A stretch of DNA of 64,000 nucleotides from Manihot esculenta. Taxonomy: Eukaryota > Streptophyta > Magnoliopsida > Malpighiales > Euphorbiaceae. A program made the position numbers and the translations under genes. Within the stretch, counting starts at the first letter, position 1, and each line of letters starts with the position of its first letter. The notes beneath the pieces were generated by a model, which saw nothing but the letters and a program-made list of their open reading frames with translations, searched no databases and was not told the DNA's origin. Below are positions 11,675-23,645 of the stretch, one piece after another. The DNA lies in contig NC_035171.2 in NCBI RefSeq assembly GCF_001659605.2, forward strand, positions 2,300,325-2,364,324, in the 5' to 3' direction.

Positions 11675-12742
11675 TGATAAATTTAGATTTGGCGAGGTCT
11701 TCGGACGTGGACACATGTACAGTGGCTCAATCCGATGAACTGATCATTGATCCGTGATTGGTTTGATGAGGGTGGACAATTAGAGATTTCGTATAGATCT
11801 CTCTATAGTCGATCTTGAGGAAGGAGATCTACAAAATATGAGAAGACAATTAGAGAGCCTACCGGGGATACCCCTGGTGGAGACCCTCTGACGCGCAAGT
11901 TAGATATAGAATTATTTGAGGGATGTGGTAATACAAAGAGAAAATAATAAGGGGCATTAAAGAGAAGGAGGGAGTTTCAGAGGATATGTGTGAGCAGTGA
12001 GAGGAGAGGGAGTCTAAGAGACAATTAACCCCTTGTTTTGGGTTGGTTCTAGGGTATATGTACCCTAATCATTCTGATGACCTCTAGGGCCAAGTCCCAT
12101 TAGATTGGATGTGGACACCCTTTAACAGATGTGTCAGATTGCTCATAAATGCGATGCGGGTTAACCCATATCTTGTCCATTCATTTCGTGTCACATCAGC
12201 CGGAAGTACAACATGCGTATTAAAGATTTCAAAAGGGGCTAGAGGGGCCGACCATCATGTTGGAGGTTGGTACCTTGCTTTGGTTTCATCAGGTCGTGCC
12301 CGACTCATCTGACCTATATAGAGGTGAGTTCCTTCCGATTGCTGAGATCTGTTGCGCTTAAATTCAATGCCTCGTTGTATATGTGTTTTGAAGAGATTTA
12401 TCTATCCGCTTCAAGCTTTGAAGAGCTCAATCAAGGTTTGTATTTATTTCCAAATTGTATTATATATTTCCAGATTGTATCATATCGTGCTCGGCATGCT
12501 CGGCTTTTACTGAGATTTGTAGTATTCATATTTAATTTCTATTTGTAGTATGAGTTTTGAAATGATTGGGCTATCCGTTTCGGACATTGATAAAATCAGA
12601 AGTATTGATGGTCTAATCTTCATACTGAATAGATCGAGCTCTTTACTATTCGATTGGACCGAATGGAAAAGTTCGCACGTTGCTTTTAAATCTCGAATAT
12701 AAATGTCACAATTCTAACGAATTCTATTTTTATATGCTATTA
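11675..12742 (-). repeat. 5' LTR of the outer element
   Basis: 1068-bp direct copy of 5734-6785. On the minus strand it is followed by GT and the decayed TGGYGCC primer site. The outer end reads ctatta where the other LTR has ttatca. Confidence 0.8.
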
Positions 12743-12747
12743 GCATT

Positions 12748-13941
12748 TGAAAAAAAAATGTGCCGTTGGTTTAGACAAAACTTAATCTACAAAGTTAGGA
12801 ATTTAAATTTTAAAATCATCAGTGTTTAGACAATTTAACTTAAATATCATTAGAGTAAAAATACATATCCATAAATATGCGTGGAAATATTATTGTATAC
12901 AGAGGATCTATATAGATTTGCACTGTAAATGAGATTTTATATGAACCGATTGTAATTTTAGATTGTATATATATATGTTTTGTATTTAAAATATTTTAAT
13001 TTTTATTTGTTTTCCGGCAAACATAATGGCAAAAAGGCATTCAATAGGATACTAAAATTAATTGTTTAAATCTGAATTTATTTCATAATTTTATTATTAT
13101 GTTCTAATGTACCAAAAAAATTGTCTTTTTTAAATTTTTTTGTTTTATCTTCAAGGAAAAAAGTATAATTATAGTTACGGTTTGAGTAAAGGAGCTTATA
13201 GACATTTTGCATTTGCTGGACAAAAAGGATTAAGCACCTAATTTGGTAGTTATGATGAGATTAACACTTTCATACTCAAATGTTAAATGACTATGATTGA
13301 GTGATTATTTGCCTAATTAACTAAAAGCTACTCTTATGATTGCTTTAGTTTTTTTATAATACTAAATTTAATAATCTCTAAACTAAATATTCATATCAAA
13401 ATTCATATTGTTTTAATATAAATATTTAATTTAAAATCAATTAACTCCAACTTTTATAACATCCAACCTTTAAATTAAATTTAAAAAAATTAAATTGAAT
13501 TATTATAAAATTTTTTATGTCGGTTAGTCTCAACACAGCTGTATTGTAAATTTTATCAAGAGAGGGGAAAAAACCAAAACGATAGAGAAAAAAGAATGGA
13601 AAAGAGAGTAAAATGGAACGAGTCTTGAGAGGCAGTAAATTACTAAAAAGTCACGTATGAACATCATAATTAACATTTTGCACCAGCTTTCTAACTCTGC
13701 ATCCTTTAGCCAAACTACAAAGTATCCAAACAATTGCACATCATTCCCCTGAAATTAAAATACGAAGGAAAAGTAACAAAAGCTAAGCAAGATCTACTTT
13801 AAGCAGACTAAGTTGGCCAGGTCGCAGTCCAGACAGGCTTCACCAATTAAGTCCCTATGCCCATAGAATGTTTAACTATGTCAGTAGAAAGGACTAAACA
13901 GTAACACTAATTCTGAGCACCACCCCATCAGTTTGCTAGAC
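12748..13941. other. AT-rich spacer and BRX-like 3' flank
   Basis: No coding region or known repeat is recognised from 12748 to about 13500. The part from about 13750 to 13941 is the probable 3' UTR of the BRX-like gene. Confidence 0.4.
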
Positions 13942-16900
13942 TCATAAGTACTGTTCTTGTATCCTCGCTCGGTTCTCTTCCCACCACAACCTTGCATGCA
14001 TTTCACCAAACTTTTCCCGGCTGCACCAAACATACAGGGAGAAGCAAAACATTACTGCGACAATTCACTCACATAAGATTTTTCATTATTACAACTTATC
14101 CACAACACGTACAAGATATGCAATCCTGAGTAATATGTAGCTATGGAAGAAATGAAAAAGTAGTCTCGTAAATAGAAGATATACCAAGGCCCAGCACATA
14201 GCATATTATCAAGCAGGACAGCAAGTAATGCCTAATACCACCAAGGCCTAGAATTCTAGATCTTCGTCTTGTGGGCAAATGAAACCAAACCAGTGTTAGA
14301 GGAAACATGACTGCATGAGTCTAGAAATTGAGTAATCTCTCCTAATTGTCATTGATATGATCAATTACGTGTTAGAAAATGATCAAAGTTAATTTAAAAG
14401 TCCTGTTTACCAAAGAATCACCTATATTAAACGAATGTTGTGCAGGCCCATAAACATCTCTATAGATGTCATTGTCCTATTGCCTAAACAAGAACCTCAC
14501 AGATTAGTTTGTTCAAGTTACCATCTCATTACAACTTAGAAGGTAAAAAATATAATCAAGTAGCATGAGAAAAGATCATAAAAAGATTCAATCCCATTAT
14601 ATTTCTCTTAATTATGTAAATCCACTAACCTGAACCTGACACGTCTAAGCTCTCGAGTGCCACCTGGCAGTGCTCTAATTGTGATGTAGACTCCTGGTTC
14701 ATCTTGTTCAACCCATTCAGCCTCCATATCACTTGCATTACTGATTGAAAGCTCTCCAGAGTGATCTGCCTCTCTGGACAAACTAGACCTAGCAGAACCC
14801 CCTACCGATGATGCCTCACTTTTAGCCCCACTTATGCTTGAGAGCTTTGGGGTTGAAGCAAGAGCTGCTGATTCATAATATTGATGGACCTGGATTGGCT
14901 GCTGATCAAGTGAATCTGATGAAGAATAGCCCATTCCTGTAGGGCAGCAGAAATTGCGAGGGCGTTCTTTGCCTAGTGGTGGAGTCACAGGGCTGTCCTT
15001 GGCAGATTCAGGCTTTGAGCTCTGGACAAGGAAGAAGAAAAAGGTGAAAATCAAAACCAACCATAAAGTCCAAATGAAGGCCCTAGTCAGTTCATGTGGA
15101 CTTAACCCACAGATCTCAGCATATAGCACTTGAAATCCTGAAGTATCAAAGGAACAATAGCCCGAAAACAAACATCAACAAACTGCAATAAAATTCAACT
15201 TAAATACTCAAAGCAAATTATTTGTTCAAAACATGTCAAAATCACACACCAGCAGGCAACAAAATCATGACATCATCATGTTGCAAAGAGAAAAATCCTT
15301 AAAATTTTAATTGGGGGCATCTTACCTCATCTTCAGATCGTGGAGGGGTAGGAAGTGGGACTGCTTGCTGATTGAAGCGCTGAACATTATATAGTTCCAT
15401 GACCTTGTCATAGTTCTCAGCCCACCATCTTTGAGCTTGCCATTTGTTGAACATTTCACGACTGATCAAATATCAAAATTATCAAGACTCTAAACATCTA
15501 CACAAAAATGCCTCCAACTGATTTTAAAGATCTTTTACAAATAATAAAATTTGTTAAATAAAAAAAATAAAAGAAAAGGAGAGGCGATGGCATAGCCCTA
15601 GCAAGCAAGAAGAATGCAAGAAAGCTTAAGAAACAACTAATGGTGTACTTTTAGATTTGGGGAAGGGGGGGGGGGAGACCTTAATGTTTAATCCCTGGAT
15701 ACACTCCCAGAAAACTAGCTCTCATAGAAGGAAAAGAACCAAGAGATTGAACTCCTTAACATAACAGTTTCTACAGCTTGTACAAAATTTTCTAACTATC
15801 AAAATGTCCACAATTTCTCTGCCTGAATGTGACAGAGAATATAAGGCAGAATGAAACTCCATGCAGCAGAGTTCTCAAAGTAGCGAACGCATGTACTTCT
15901 CACTTCATTCAAATCCTAAAACCATCAAATCAATCGACATGTGAGCTACCAAATTCCTCAAGCTTTTACACGTAAAATGCTTTGCTCCACCTTTGTTGAA
16001 TCAAATGGCATTGAGCATAGATATCTCAGCAAAGCTTACTCAAAGACCAAGTGAAGCAAGACATAAATTAGGATATCAAGCATCTTGCATGTGCTAAGGT
16101 ATACACCAAAGTCGTGTTCTTGCATTTGCATGAATTTCATTCATATCAGTTATACTTAATTATGTCCAGTCAGGTAAGTTGACATTTTATGCATAAGTGA
16201 GGGAAGGAATAGCAATTCTGAAATTCCAAAAGAATAGCACTTCTGAAATTCTAAAAGAATAGCAAGTCAACCATAAAGAGACTAGCCACAGAGAGAGAAA
16301 TCAAAGTTGAAGTTTTATGTCCTTTTTGGGGCTATCATGGTCCTTAGGCTGCAAAATTTGAACAGTATTACCATATTAATTCTTTATTTTATTCTTAAGG
16401 TGGTCACCAAGTTATCCCTTAAGATTTCACAAAAAATTTCCACAGTAGAAAAGGGAAAATTTTCAAAGTCACAATCTGCTTTCCATTTTTCCTTTTTTTT
16501 CCCTTGGAAGGGTAGGATGGTGCTTCTAGGTGCAGAAAATATGGAATAGTTCACAAGTTATTTTGGTCCAAACAAACAAAAGCAAGTTGACAAGTAAATA
16601 TGAAATGCTTGTACAATATAGTGAAGACTCCAAACAGTGGCTTATTTGTTACTTTCAGCTGGAAGTCTAAACTTATTTGATAATTGAATGAAGGAAGCAG
16701 AGGACAGTGGGTACCCATATCCACATGCATACAGACATATCTAACGTTATGGTTCACTTCTGTCCTACATGTTACTGCCATCCACAAGGTGACGTAATAG
16801 TTTGCACTTGGTTGCATCCTAATTTTCTAGTAAACTATAACATGTGTAAAAGATGGAAAACTAATATTCAACCTGCCAAAGAAATAGCCGAGTAAAAAAG

Positions 16901-18331
16901 AACAAGGTTTCAATTTAATTATTAATGCAATAAACAACTCCAATTCAAATTTACTGCAAAAGAATACAACATAATCATAATAGGCAATGTCACAATGGTC
17001 ATCTCCAATTAACATCAACAAATCGAAAAAAAATTTTGATCATTTTATAACAAATGAAAACCTTCAACATCACACAACAAATGAAAGAGTATAAACAGCA
17101 ATAGACAATCTCAGGCTGACCCAGTTCCAGTTCTCACATCCAAACCAAAGATAAGGGACTGATCACAATCAGATACTAAAGCCTTCAACATGAAGAAAGA
17201 GATTAAACTCAAAGGACAATCTGAACATGGCAAAATTCCAGTTAACACTTGCACAATTTCACATGGTAGAAAAAGTGACAATGTTCAAACAAATCATAAC
17301 CTTCACATACAGATTAGATTAGCAACAACTAAACAGAAATAAAGCATTATTACCTGAAACGAATTCGCTTGAGATCATTCCCACCCTGGGACAAAGAAAC
17401 AAAGGTGATAAGCACACCAGGTTCTACTTGCGCAACCCATTCCTTAGGCTCATCTTCCTCCATAAACACCACAGAATCTGTTCGCCCACTAACTGATGCA
17501 GGTGTTCCTTCACCACTTGTCAGCCCTTTCAGTCTAGCCTCCATCTCTTTCCCCCACATTCTCGGGGTTGAATTAGAACTCCCCGCTCTCTGATATGAGT
17601 AGTGAAACCTTGCTGACTCTGATGCAACATCAGAATCAGCATAGTTCCCATTAGGATTATTGTTTGATGGTCCAGAACAAGGCTTGCAGTTTCTATACGC
17701 TCCAGATGCCTTTACTGCTATGTCCTTTATCTAGAAAAACAAAATAATTACCTAAATTTCACAACAAGGGTGAGACGAAGAAAAAACAATGAAATGTCAT
17801 AAAAAATCTTTAAGAAAAAAAAAAAGAACTCAGGAAGGCCCTTGGAGATGTTGCTTTTGCATCCAAGCTTTGAAATCACACCCGTACCCTCCCTTTGGTT
17901 ACCCAGAGAAGAGGACAAAGAGAAAAGAACAAAAAAAAGTCATGGGTTTTGTTTCCACCCAAAAACTAGAAAAACTCGAACAATTTAAGCCGTAATTGTT
18001 AGATGAAAATTCGTTTGTGCGCAATTGTTAGATGAAAAGTCATTATAGAACTCGTTCCTTTATTTAATGACTTTTACTTTAATTTCAGCTCCTTTAGAAA
18101 AGAACAAAAACTTCAAAAAATCTGATTGCTTGTCCTTTTACTTTATTTTTTCAGTAAATAAACAGAGAGTAGAGCTGAAAGATGTCTGAAAAAATATGCA
18201 AATACCTGAGCAGTAATAGCCTTGATGGCCTGCTTGGTCCTAGGTGTCCCCATAGCATCATCATCTTCTCTCTCTCTGTGGTGCAGAGATCCATTGTTAA
18301 GCTGCTTTGAACAATCTATACACGTCAACAT
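13942..18331 (-). CDS. BRXL: BREVIS RADIX-like protein (complete)
   Basis: Five coding exons on the minus strand: 18206-18331, 17354-17730, 15326-15461, 14630-15021 and 13942-14020. The reading frame is continuous at 369 residues, in the usual range for the family. The N-terminus MLTCIDCSKQ is typical; such Cys residues are palmitoylation candidates for membrane attachment. Next come a KQAIKAITAQIKDIAVKASG block, where IKD leads into the second exon, and a Ser-rich linker. Two BRX domains follow, residues about 139-194 (EWVAQVEPGVLITF.., RWWAENYDKV) and 315-369 (EWVEQDEPGVYITI.., LWWEENRARIQEQYL). The second domain ends the protein, as it should. Family members act at the plasma membrane and nucleus in auxin-linked root, vascular and stomatal polarity. 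The N-terminus looks more like BRXL2/BRXL4 than BRX itself, a judgement from memory. A 5' leader intron is likely (donor at 18474-18475, acceptor at 18341-18346). Confidence 0.93.
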
Positions 18332-18475
18332 CCCCAGTCCCTAGCTAAAATCTAAAGCCAAAACTCAGATCAGAATCGCAATAGAATCACAAGAAACTAG
18401 AGCATATAAACACGAGTATGTCTATAAACATACATTTTCATATACATAAAAATGTACAAGCAACGAAATGCTTAC

Positions 18476-18700
18476 ATTAGAAAGAAGAGTGAAAATGGGT
18501 TCAGCTCCTTCAGCTTCAAAACGTAGCTTGAAGTTGAGATCCCAGCGTAAAGTGGGGAATGAGTATATTTACATAGCTATAAATGAGGGAGGAAAGGGGA
18601 GAAGAAGTGAGCATTAATGGAGGAATGAGGACATGCTTTGAGGCGATTTGTGAGGGTATTTAGGATTAAAATTTCATTTTGCCAGTTAGAATGAGTAACA
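18476..18700 (-). promoter_or_regulatory. Probable 5' UTR exon and promoter of the BRX-like gene
   Basis: A good minus-strand donor (AAT|GTAAGC) ends a leader exon at 18476, and acceptors lie just before the ATG exon. Transcription start is not determined. CT-rich tracts at 18713-18830 lie upstream. Confidence 0.45.
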
Positions 18701-19385
18701 GCAAAGAAAAATTTGCAGAGAAGCTCTCTTCTCCTCTTCTCTGTCTTCTCTCTCTCCTACACAAGCCCACTTAAGAAAGCACATTCCTTACCTCCTCACT
18801 CTCTCAGTCTTGAGGGAGACTCCAGTGTACAAGTGGCACAGCTAAGGCTGCGTTTGTTTGTTTGTTTGTTTTTTGCCCTTTTTGGTTCACTACTAGTTTC
18901 TTATACTCCTTGATTTTTTTAGGTAATACAATTCTACAAATTTAATAAAACTCACAATCAATTCCATATTTTTTTAATAAGAAATAATATAGTCATTAAA
19001 ATTTTATTTTATCAAATAAAATTAAACAAAATTCAATTTAATTTAATTATTCTTAATTATAGAAAAGATTATGATTATATAAGGTGCTATTAGCTAGAAT
19101 TGCACTTCTTTTGAGAAAAAGATACAAACAGCCGCATTGCTGATGATGATGGCCGATTAGCCGTTAGATTTAGGGATTGTAATAAGTCATTGATCATCGC
19201 TGTTCAAATATTATCCTTTATTTTAATAAGTATATTAATTGTTTTAAAAATAAAAAATATATTTATTTAGCTCTTCTTGCAGGGGCCCTTTGTGACTATT
19301 TGAATCGCAATAGCTTGCGTCTTCTGCAGTTTTTTTTTTTATTATTATATTTTATTAACAAATGCCTTTCGTAATGTTATGGTTT

Positions 19386-20199
19386 TAGGGTTAGCATTTG
19401 ATCGGTTCGATTTAAAATTAAATCGAATCGAATCAAAAATTGAATTGATTAATTTTATAAAAATCAAACCGAATCGAATAAGAGAGATAACTGAATCGAA
19501 TCGAACCGATCTGATTCGGTTCGATTCGGTCAATTCAATCGGTTAAACCGATTTTTAACCTTTTCTTTTTGTTTTTTTTTTGAAATGGGATTTTTAAGTT
19601 CAGTTATCTCGCTTTCGAACTGATCTGATTCGATTCGATCGGTTCAAGTCACACAACAGCACACGACAGCAGCGACAAATGACGACTGACGATTGCGCGG
19701 AGAGAGAGACTAGAGAGCGACGGAGGAATGAGGCAAAGAGGAGTCGGGTCGCTGGGTCACGCAGCCGCAATGTAAAAGCCGAGTCACCCGACGATGGTCA
19801 ATCAGTCAATGTCGCCGGAAAGAGAATGGAGGTTGGACGGTGAAAGCGCTGCTGGAAGTGGTGGATGGATAGAGGCACAGGCGGCGTGAAATCTGGAGAA
19901 GGGGGACAGCGTGAATGTGTGAACGTGACTCTGTGTGGGATGTGGCAAACGAGAACGAAAGGAGATGACTTTTAAATCTAGGACAAATAAATGAACTATT
20001 GAAAATGACGTAATATTGCTGATTTCAGTTCAGTTCAGTTTAATCGAAATTTTTAAATTCAAAATCAAACCGAATCGAAATTATTAATTTTTTAAAAAAT
20101 TAAATCCAAACTGAATAAAAAATTAAAATCAAACCGAATTTTTAAAATTAATCAATTCGATCGATTATTTCGATTTAAACTGAATATTGGTAACCCTGA
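19386..20199. mobile_element. hAT-like MITE copy A carrying a GC-rich insert
   Basis: The ends are imperfect inverted repeats: TAGGGTTAGCATTTGATCGG at 19386 against the complement of ..ATATTGGTAACCCTGA at about 20199. The flanks share ATGGTTT (19379-19385 and 20200-20206), with 8-bp versions differing by one base, consistent with hAT-type duplication. Outer parts (19386-19560, 20020-20199) are the 'aaccgaatcgaa' sequence of the dispersed family. The middle (about 19640-19975) is unlike the rest of the spacer: GC-rich and purine-rich, with no matching segment in the other copies. Confidence 0.7.
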
Positions 20200-20680
20200 A
20201 TGGTTTGACCCATCTTTCGTAGCAAGCAGCTCTTTAACTTCCTTCGGCATCCGACTCCGAGATCCCCGTAAAAAGGACCGCCTCGTCTCTCTCTCTCTGT
20301 CTTTTTCCGCCTTCGGTCCCCACAAGTTAAGGCCATGTTTGCCAACTCATGCATTAAGTGAGATTCCATAACATCTAAAATAAATAAATAAATTGAACTT
20401 GCTTGGTATTTGAACGTAATAATTGAATATCATTTATTCAGAGCTCATTAATTCCAAAATATCTAAAATTTTCAGTAAATTTATATATATATATGTCGGT
20501 TATTTTAAAACTGCCGATAATATTCTAAGAATACTTGTTAGACAGCCAGCAGAGAAGTTTTGATATGGGTATGCTTCTCTTTAAAGAAACACTAACCCTC
20601 AAACTTGAATCCTGACAAGGTGGAAACAGAATATAAAAACGTTACTTTTTATAACACAAAAAAAAAAAAAATCAGAGCAG
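20200..20680. other. Spacer
   Basis: Unannotated sequence between two MITE copies, with a short CT microsatellite at 20286-20300. The minus-strand open frame here is Arg/Lys-rich with no family features. Confidence 0.35.
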
Positions 20681-20682
20681 AA

Positions 20683-21138
20683 AGCAGTATTCGATTTAAA
20701 TTAAAAAAATTGACTGAATTAAACCGATTTAAAAATTTAATTCATTTTTTTATATATTTCAATTCGGTTTGATTTTTAATTTCAGAAATTTTGATTCGAT
20801 TCTATTTTAATCAGAAAAAAATTAAAAAAATCAAAGCGAATCGATTAATGATAATAATATATTTTTTTAATAATATAGATAAATTAAATCATAATAAAAT
20901 TAAAATATTTTAATTAAAATTTAAAATATTAAAAATAAAATGTAAAAAATAAAAAAATTATTAAAAATCAAAATCGATCAAACCGAATTGAATCGAACCG
21001 AATCAGATAGATTCGATTCGATTCGATTCGATTTCTGATTAAAATCGATTCGATTTGATTTTTATAAATACTAAAATTTTAATTTTTAATTTATTCGGTT
21101 CGATTCAATTTTAAATCAAATCGATCGAATGGTTACTA
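20683..21138. mobile_element. hAT-like MITE copy B
   Basis: About 455 bp, self-complementary overall: it begins agcagtattcgattt and ends atcgaatggttacta. The centre matches copies E and F (for example 'aattaaaatattttaattaa' and runs of 'gattcgattcgattcg'). AGCAGAA follows the 3' end and also precedes the 5' end, a possible 7-8 bp duplication with one mismatch. Confidence 0.6.
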
Positions 21139-21942
21139 AGCAGAATTATATGATCTGGGCAAATTTAAAAAAATTTATTTTTTATGATATTTAAATTTAT
21201 AAAAAAATAATATCATTAAAAGAACATAATAATTTAATATAATATTTATTATGAAATTTATTTTTTTAAATTAAATTATTTATAAAAACAATATTTTCAT
21301 TTTATTTTTTTTATAAATTTAAATAATATAATTTATTATCTATAAAAATAATACTTGATTTATATTTAAATATTTTTAAATTTAAATTATCTAATTTATT
21401 ATCCATTAAATTTATATTTTTTAAATTAAATTATTTTTTAAATTTTAATAGTCTATAAAATTCATTAATTAATAAAATATTGCTTATAAACCACTTTTAT
21501 TTATAAAAAAATTAAAATTTATTTGTCTAAATTTAAATAATTTAATAAATAATTTTAATTATATAAATAAATTAGAACTAATTAAGTGAGATAATTATTT
21601 TTTAATAATAAAAATAATATATAAAATTAAATTATATAATAAATAAATAATTTTAAAAAAATTTATGCATTGAAATTAAAATTTTAAAAATAAAAATAAC
21701 TTTTTTAAATTTTAGAAAACGAGAGAGATAAAATAAAATAATTAATTAAAATTAAATAAATTAAATAGTATTAACATAAGGATTTATTTAATGAAAAGAT
21801 TAAAAAATTTAATTTTATAAAATATAAAATATTTTAATTAAATAATTTTAAAATAAAAATTAATTAATAAATAGTTTAAATATATAAAATTTTATACAAT
21901 ATATAAAATTATTTAAATATTTTGTGAAGTCTTGTTGTACAA
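21139..21942. other. Very AT-rich spacer
   Basis: Almost only A and T, with many short taaat/atttaa runs. No coding potential or defined repeat was recognised. Confidence 0.5.
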
Positions 21943-21945
21943 TAG

Positions 21946-22374
21946 TGCTTTCTATTCGGTTAATTTAATTTAAAATCGAATCGAATTAAATAAATTAAAA
22001 ATTAAAATTTTAGTATTTATAAAAATTAAATTGAATTGATTTTGATTAAAAATCGAATCTAATTGATTCAGTTCGATTCGATTCGATTTGATCAATTTTG
22101 ATTTTTAATATTTTTTATTTTTTACACTTTATTTTTAATTTTTTAAAATTTAATTAAAATATTTTAATTTTAATATAATTTAATTTTTCTATATTATTAA
22201 AAATAATATATTATTATTAATCTGTTCGATTTAATTTTTTTAATTTTTTTAATTAAAATTGAAATAATTAAAATTTTTAAAATTAAAAACTGAATCAAAT
22301 TAAATTAAATAAAAAATTAAATTAAAATTTAAAATTAATTCAATTTAATCAATTTTTTTAATTTGACGATCAGA
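21946..22374. mobile_element. hAT-like MITE copy C (decayed)
   Basis: Starts near 'gctttctattcggttaattt' and ends near 'tttaatttgacgatcag'. The middle 'gattcagttcgattcgattc' and the AT-rich half match the family. The ends are too decayed for a reliable duplication call. Confidence 0.55.
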
Positions 22375-23645
22375 TTTAGCCGCCGGCGTAAGTTCACTTT
22401 GCTTTAAGTTTCTTCTGCTTGGACCTGGATTCGGGTTTAGAATTTTATAGCAAAATTATTGGGTGGGCTTGGCCTTGTAATTTTATTTCATCTTAATGAA
22501 ATATTTTCCTGCTAAAAAACCGTTGCATTAAATAAATCATCTCATTTGCCACTGCTAAAACAAAACACGAACGTCAAAAACCTTCGGCGACAAATCAGTC
22601 TTGGTAATAAAACACGTGCCGCAGGCAGCAAGAAATTCAACTACAACGGCAGCTCACAAAAACGGGATGTCGTTTGGACGTGATTCTAATGCCGCCATTC
22701 ACGAATATTCTCCGCTATTCCTTAAGATTACTTGTCGCTGATATAATGAGGTAACACGACAACCTCCCAATTAGATTTTGCCACGTTGACATCTTTTATT
22801 TGCCTTCATGTTACTGGACCAATCATATTCTGTCATTCCCAATCCTCGTCCGCCACGTTCCTACCTCGACTTATCTTTCGTCTATGGATCGGACTGTACA
22901 AAAAAGGGTCTCACTGCTATGGAGTTTTCCGTCCAGAAATCTAATTAAAAAATTAAGAAAAAATTACAATTTAATTTTTATGATAATAAAAAATTTATTA
23001 ATATTACAAATATTTTTAATATTTTAAAATTTTAGTAATTAATTATCTATTAATTTTATTATTAAATATTTTACTATTTAATTTTTATAATTTCAAAAAT
23101 TTTAATTTAATTAGTCTCTTAAATTTTAAAAAAATTTATTAATTAATTTTTTTATATGATAAATATTTTAATTTTTTAATAATATTTAATAATTAAAATT
23201 AATAGAGAAATTTTTTAAAATATCTAAAATATTTTAATATATTTTTTAAAAATTAAAAAATTAATTAGTAAATTTTTTATTTCATATATACTAAAATATT
23301 TTTCTCAAAAATGATTATATATAAAAAAATTGAATATATAAAAAAATCATCTTTATGGAATATATTCTCTCGAGATCAGGCTAATGTACAGTAGCTGTAG
23401 CTCAAAATTTTGTTTAAAAAAAAACAAAAGGGATTCTTTTTTCATGGAAAAGATTAAAAATTTAATCTTCTCTTGGATTCTCTTTGTATCTTTCCCAAAA
23501 AACCACTGGAATTTCAAAGCTCATTGGAGTCCATTTTTTCAATTTTTTTATACTTTTTTTATATACATATAATTAATAGCTCTTCGCTTCTTGTAAGTAA
23601 TTATGCTCTTCTTGCTTAATGATCAAAGGTAATTGAACCCAGAAA
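22375..23645 (+). promoter_or_regulatory. Upstream region and 5' leader of PDAT
   Basis: A more balanced stretch (22380-22930) precedes an AT-rich block (22940-23340), then the CT-rich leader of the PDAT gene. It contains an ACGTG core (22613-22617). No transcription start can be fixed from sequence. Confidence 0.35.

Larger units (their letters stand above)
5734..12742 (-). mobile_element. Non-autonomous LTR retrotransposon (gypsy/Tat-type primer site), with nested insertion
   Basis: Two diverged direct repeats of about 1.05 kb (5734-6785 and 11675-12742) bracket the element. They share long stretches, for example 'ttgatccgtgattggtttga' at 5803 and 11747. The repeat ends read TGAT..TTATCA. 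The flanking 5-mers are identical, GCATT at 5729-5733 and 12743-12747, giving a target-site duplication. On the minus strand, just inside the LTR at 11675, the sequence TGGTGCCATCTGTGGGAA (about 11654-11671) matches the TGGCGCC..CTGTGGGAA primer site recalled for Tat/Ogre/RIRE2-like gypsy elements, apart from C-to-T type decay. A purine-rich tract (minus GAGAAGTGAAAGAAAA, about 6788-6804) abuts the other LTR. Both put the element on the minus strand. The interior shows no gag, protease, RT or integrase; it holds degenerate tandem repeats. Most likely a LARD-like derivative mobilised by another element. Confidence 0.82.
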
